NCBI GenBank assembly: GCA_027070475.1
Contig: JALXDT010000367.1
Coordinates: forward strand, 1 to 9,615
Reading direction: 5' to 3'
Source: Candidatus Aminicenantota bacterium
GTDB taxonomy: Bacteria; Acidobacteriota; Aminicenantia; JAMOAD01
Length of the DNA: 9,615 nucleotides
The notes under the pieces were generated by a model, which made no database searches, was not told where the DNA came from, and worked only from the letters and a program-made list of their open reading frames with translations. The translations under genes were made by a program, and so were the position numbers. Shown here piece by piece: positions 7,298 through 9,615 of this stretch (within the stretch, counting starts at the first letter, position 1; each line of letters opens with the position of its first letter).

Positions 7298-7326
7298 ATT
7301 ATAATTTAAAATAAAAAAATAATCAA
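7298..7326 (-). promoter_or_regulatory. Sigma70-like promoter for the regulator gene, predicted leaderless transcript
   Basis: On the minus strand TTGATT (7326-7321), 17 bp, then a perfect TATAAT (7303-7298). The expected transcription start is about 7291-7292, and the gene's ATG starts at 7292. The sequence between -10 and ATG (TTTGG) has no room for a leader. Three phased repeats lie just upstream. Confidence 0.65.
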
Positions 7327-7330
7327 TAAA

Positions 7331-7357
7331 CTGTACGAAAACTGTACAAATCTGTTC
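7331..7357. repeat. Three helically phased CTGTAC/CTGTTC direct repeats upstream of the regulator promoter
   Basis: CTGTAC at 7331-7336, CTGTAC at 7342-7347 and CTGTTC at 7352-7357 recur every 11 and 10 bp. The first two share the wider context AAACTGTACRAA. Relative to the predicted start they are centred near -42, -53 and -63, directly upstream of the -35 box on one helix face. This layout fits a cooperative activator or autoregulator site; the adjacent Fis-domain regulator is the obvious candidate. The binding protein is inferred, the repeats are seen. Confidence 0.6.
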
Positions 7358-7531
7358 AGTTTTTATACAAAACCAAAAATAAAACACTTCACTTTTACCT
7401 TAAAATAAAGATATAAAAAGACCTACTTAATTGGAATGATTTTTTATTATTATTTTTATTTGAGGTGTGCTATTAATTTGATCAAAAGCTCTTATAAATC
7501 TAAAGAGGGGGGAAGGAATGTCTTTAAATTT
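7358..7531. other. Intergenic stretch between the regulator promoter and the groEL terminator; no gene seen
   Basis: Very AT-rich, with long A and T runs. I see no coding frame with a credible ribosome site, no tRNA and no strong hairpin. A GGGGGGAAGG stretch (7507-7516) precedes an ATG at 7518, but that frame closes after six codons. Some of this DNA may simply be the transcribed tail and U-run after the groEL terminator. Confidence 0.6.
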
Positions 7532-7570
7532 TATATAAAAAAAAAGCGGGACATCTCTGCCCCGCTTTTT
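7532..7570 (-). terminator. Rho-independent terminator of groES-groEL
   Basis: AAAAAGCGGG (7541-7550) and CCCGCTTTTT (7561-7570) form a perfect 10-bp stem with a 10-base loop. Read on the minus strand, the stem is followed by nine T residues and then ATATAA. It starts 19 bp past the groEL stop and should insulate the downstream signalling cluster. On the plus strand the stem also ends in five T, so some bidirectional action is possible. Confidence 0.93.
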
Positions 7571-7588
7571 CTATTTCCAATCTTATTA

Positions 7589-9205
7589 TTAATACATATC
7601 CATTGGAGGTGTTCCACCCGCAGGTGCCGGTTTTTCTTCGGGAATTTCAACAACAATTGCTTCTGTAGTAAGAAGGAGAGATGCTACTGAAGCTGCATTC
7701 TGCAAAGCAGATCTTGCAACCTTTGTAGGATCTATAATTCCCGCTTCAAGCATATTCACATACTTTTCATTGAGAGCATCAAAACCTTCTTCTGTCTTCA
7801 TTTCACTTACTTTTTCAGCAACAAGACTACCCTCATATCCAGCATTTGTTGCTATCATTTTCAAAGGTTCTTTAACAGCTTCCTTTACTATCTGAACACC
7901 AAGATTCATATCACCTTCAAGTTTAAGATTATCAAGAGCTTTACCAGCCCTTAAAAGAGCAACTCCACCACCGGGAACAATACCTTCCTCTACAGCAGCT
8001 TTTGTTGCATGCATTGCATCCTCAACCCTCGCCTTTTTCTCTTTAAGCTCGGTTTCTGTTGCAGCTCCAACCTTTATTACTGCAACGCCACCAGCTAATT
8101 TTGCAAGTCTTTCCTGCAATTTTTCCCTATCATAATCAGATGTTGTCTCTTCTATCTGAGTTCTAATCTGTTTAATTCTGGCTTTTATATCTTCTTCTTT
8201 TCCTGCTCCTTCAATTATTGTTGTGTTTTCTTTATCAATGACAACCTTCTTTGCCTGGCCAAGCCAATCCAGAGTAACGCTTTCAAGCTTTACTCCTATG
8301 TCTTCTGAAATAACCTTTCCACCGGTGAGAATTGCTATATCTTCAAGCATAGCTTTTCTTCTTTCTCCAAAACCCGGAGCTTTTACAGCAGCAACATTTA
8401 AAGTACCTCTTAACTTATTAACAACAAGTGTTGCAAGGGCCTCACCTTCAACATCTTCTGCTATAATTAAGAGAGGTTTACCTGTTTTGGCAACCTGCTC
8501 CAAAAGTGGAAGCATATCTCTTAAAGATGATATCTTCTTTTCATGTATAAGAATTAATGGATTTTCAAGAACTGCTTCCATTCTATCGGGATCTGTAATA
8601 AAGTATGGGGATAAATAGCCTCTATCAAACTGCATTCCCTCAACAAATTCAAGAGTTGTATCAAGGGATTTTGCTTCTTCCACTGTGATGACGCCATCCT
8701 TTCCAACTTTATCCATCGCTTCTGCTATTATCTTTCCTATCTCTTCATCATTGTTTGCTGAAATTGCACCAACCTGTACAATCATATCTCCCTTAACATC
8801 TTTCTTTATTTTGTTTAATTCATCAACAATTACCTCTACTGCTTTATCAATTCCTTTTTTTACAAGAGTAGCATTGGCACCAGAGCTTATATACTTTAAA
8901 CCTTCTCTATAAATCTTTTCAGCAAGAACTGTAGCTGTTGTTGTTCCATCTCCAGCAACATCAGATGTCTTAGATGCAACCTCTTTTACAAGCTGTGCTC
9001 CAATATTCTCAAGTGGATCTTTGAGTTCAATTTCCTTTGCAACTGTTACTCCGTCCTTTGTTATTGTCGGAGACCCGAATTTTTTCTCAATTACAACATT
9101 TCTCCCCTTAGGACCCAATGTAGCTTTTACAGCTGCAGATAAGGTCTCAACCCCTTTTAATATTTTAGCTCTTGCTTCATCACCTAAAACTATTCTTTTA
9201 GCCAT
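7589..9205 (-). CDS. groEL: Chaperonin GroEL (Cpn60, HSP60)
   Basis: 538 residues, normal length. It forms the double-ring ATP-driven protein-folding chamber in the cytoplasm and is capped by GroES. Seen: N-terminal MAKRIVLGDEAR, ATP-site TLGPKGRN (29-36), GDGTTTATV with catalytic D86 (85-93), apical-domain segments such as APGFGERRKAML, and the C-terminal equatorial MHATKAAVEEGIVPGGG signature. The C-terminus ends PAPAGGTPPMDMY, without the Gly-Gly-Met repeats found in many GroELs. AAGGAGGTG lies 4 bp before ATG 9205, in the 15-bp gap after groES. Two TAA stops close together end the gene, and an intrinsic terminator follows. Expression probably comes from the groES promoter and is heat-inducible, judged from the CIRCE-like element. 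Confidence 0.99.
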   Translation of the reverse strand: MAKRIVLGDEARAKILKGVETLSAAVKATLGPKGRNVVIEKKFGSPTITKDGVTVAKEIELKDPLENIGAQLVKEVASKTSDVAGDGTTTATVLAEKIYREGLKYISSGANATLVKKGIDKAVEVIVDELNKIKKDVKGDMIVQVGAISANNDEEIGKIIAEAMDKVGKDGVITVEEAKSLDTTLEFVEGMQFDRGYLSPYFITDPDRMEAVLENPLILIHEKKISSLRDMLPLLEQVAKTGKPLLIIAEDVEGEALATLVVNKLRGTLNVAAVKAPGFGERRKAMLEDIAILTGGKVISEDIGVKLESVTLDWLGQAKKVVIDKENTTIIEGAGKEEDIKARIKQIRTQIEETTSDYDREKLQERLAKLAGGVAVIKVGAATETELKEKKARVEDAMHATKAAVEEGIVPGGGVALLRAGKALDNLKLEGDMNLGVQIVKEAVKEPLKMIATNAGYEGSLVAEKVSEMKTEEGFDALNEKYVNMLEAGIIDPTKVARSALQNAASVASLLLTTEAIVVEIPEEKPAPAGGTPPMDMY

Positions 9206-9220
9206 TTTACACCTCCTTAA

Positions 9221-9511
9221 TTATTCTTCAATTTTTGCCAGAATCTCATCCTCTCTGGCAATTACAAACTCTTCATCATCAATTTTAATTTCATTACCCG
9301 CATATTTACCGATTAAAACCTTATCTCCTACCTTTACGGTTAAAGGAACAGTTTTACCATCATCGGTAACTTTTCCTGGACCAACAGCAATAACTTCTGC
9401 TTTCTGAGGTTTTTCCTTAGCTGTGTCTGGAATAATAATAGAGCCTTTTTTAACTTCTTTTTCTTCAATTCTCTTTAAAACCACTCTGTCATACAATGGT
9501 GATAATTTCAT
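9221..9511 (-). CDS. groES: Co-chaperonin GroES (Cpn10, HSP10)
   Basis: 96 residues, the standard length. It forms the heptameric lid of the GroEL chamber. It starts MKLSPLYDRVVLKRIE, has the mobile GroEL-binding loop at about 17-34 (EVKKGSIIIPDT; GS in place of the common GG), and the conserved GPGKVTDDG and VGDKVLIGKYAG segments. ATG 9511 is chosen because AAGGAGGTG ends 4 bp before it and because this matches family N-termini; an in-frame TTG at 9529 would add six residues encoded by the ribosome site itself. First gene of the groES-groEL operon. Confidence 0.98.
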   Translation of the reverse strand: MKLSPLYDRVVLKRIEEKEVKKGSIIIPDTAKEKPQKAEVIAVGPGKVTDDGKTVPLTVKVGDKVLIGKYAGNEIKIDDEEFVIAREDEILAKIEE

Positions 9512-9515
9512 TTTC

Positions 9516-9524
9516 CACCTCCTT
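9516..9524 (-). promoter_or_regulatory. Shine-Dalgarno site that fixes the groES start
   Basis: AAGGAGGTG on the minus strand, ending 4 bp before ATG 9511. It rules out the in-frame TTG at 9529, which lies upstream of this site. Confidence 0.9.
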
Positions 9525-9549
9525 ATCAATTATCTTTTTTAGTTGCTAA
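9523..9549 (-). promoter_or_regulatory. Degenerate CIRCE-like inverted repeat in the groES leader (putative HrcA operator)
   Basis: Minus strand: TTAGCAACT, 9 bp, AATTGATAA. The arms pair at 7 of 9 positions and have the exact N9 spacing of CIRCE (consensus TTAGCACTC-N9-GAGTGCTAA). Each arm matches 6 of 9 consensus positions. It covers the predicted transcription start and the leader up to the Shine-Dalgarno site, the usual CIRCE location. AT-rich DNA raises the chance level, so this is a moderate call. Confidence 0.45.
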
Positions 9550-9577
9550 TAATAGCATGAATTTTTTTTCATGTCAA
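9549..9577 (-). promoter_or_regulatory. Sigma70 promoter of groES-groEL
   Basis: Minus strand TTGACA (9577-9572), 17 bp, TATTAT (9554-9549): perfect -35 and 5 of 6 for -10. The predicted start is near 9542-9543, giving a leader of about 30 nt that contains the CIRCE-like repeat and the ribosome site. AT-rich DNA upstream (9578-9615) could act as an UP element. The spacer carries a perfect CATGAA-N6-TTCATG inverted repeat (9556-9573). Confidence 0.85.
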
Positions 9578-9615
9578 ATTTATTTATTATTAAATAATAT
9601 GATTTATTTTAATAT

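Noticed and set aside
7486..7507. CTCTT...AAGAG hairpin as a regulatory RNA or second terminator
   Set aside because: Five-bp stem with a long loop and no following T run on either strand.
7507..7538. Plus-strand small gene behind GGGGGGAAGGAATG
   Set aside because: The frame from ATG 7518 closes after six codons (MSLNFI) and runs into the terminator stem.
7436..7690. Plus-strand open frame of 84 codons
   Set aside because: It overlaps the groEL terminator and the 3' end of groEL, has no ribosome site, and its protein is low complexity with no recognisable fold.
8223..8618. Plus-strand open frame antisense to groEL (also 8685-8912 and 9021-9407)
   Set aside because: These are shadows of the strongly conserved groEL and groES genes; the products look like reversed-strand noise rich in Ser/Phe.
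9512..9529. Longer groES start at TTG 9529
   Set aside because: The six extra codons are the Shine-Dalgarno region itself, and GroES proteins start near MKLSPLYDRV.
9586..9598. ATTATT-A-AATAAT palindrome upstream of the groES promoter as a Fur/PerR-type box
   Set aside because: Pure A/T palindromes of this size are expected by chance in such DNA; at most it acts as an UP element.
1..9615. tRNA genes, CRISPR arrays, insertion sequences, phage genes, sigma54 promoters
   Set aside because: I looked on both strands and saw no cloverleaf-like sequence, spaced repeat array, transposase fragment or convincing GG-N10-GC promoter outside coding DNA.

Overview
The window comes from an AT-rich bacterial chromosome, about one third G+C by eye. 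Gene content (groES-groEL, two-domain rubrerythrin, TPR/PEGA/NHL envelope proteins, a Hanks-type kinase with PEGA domains, an FHA-linked AAA+ regulator) suggests a Gram-negative-like anaerobe or microaerophile from a poorly sampled phylum. PEGA/NHL/TPR proteins of this style are common in Acidobacteriota/Aminicenantota-like and WOR-3-like lineages, but I cannot fix the taxon from sequence alone.

Layout: (1) 3-149, plus strand: the last 48 codons of an ABC transporter ATPase, cut by the window edge. (2) 218-787, plus strand: rubrerythrin. (3) 7292 down to 791, minus strand: five tightly packed genes reading FHA/AAA+/Fis regulator, free-standing archaeal-type threonyl-tRNA editing-domain homologue, zinc-ribbon/kinase/TM/3xPEGA protein, TPR/PEGA/TM/PEGA/NHL-propeller protein, and DUF2905 membrane protein. 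Internal junctions are 0 bp, 43 bp, 1 bp and a 4-bp overlap. (4) 7293-7588: intergenic, holding the regulator promoter, three helically phased repeats and the groEL terminator. (5) 9511 down to 7589, minus strand: groES-groEL behind a near-consensus sigma70 promoter with a degenerate CIRCE-like inverted repeat.

The most interesting part is the five-gene minus-strand cluster. It pairs a membrane Ser/Thr kinase carrying extracytoplasmic PEGA domains with a second PEGA protein carrying a beta-propeller, and with a regulator that has an FHA (phosphothreonine-reader) fold. This reads as an envelope-to-transcription signalling unit. Several parts are atypical. The regulator's GAFTGA loop is degenerate (GAATDT), so it may not work on sigma54. 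Its FHA domain lacks the usual phosphate-binding Arg. The editing-domain homologue keeps the His but has lost the Lys and Glu of the archaeal pocket. The regulator and kinase genes both lack a Shine-Dalgarno sequence, and both have a sigma70-like promoter whose predicted transcription start falls on the start codon, which suggests leaderless mRNAs. Most other genes here have strong GGAGG sites.

The chaperonin operon and the signalling operon are separated by a strong intrinsic terminator. The rubrerythrin gene converges on the DUF2905 gene with 3 bp between stop codons and no convincing terminator.
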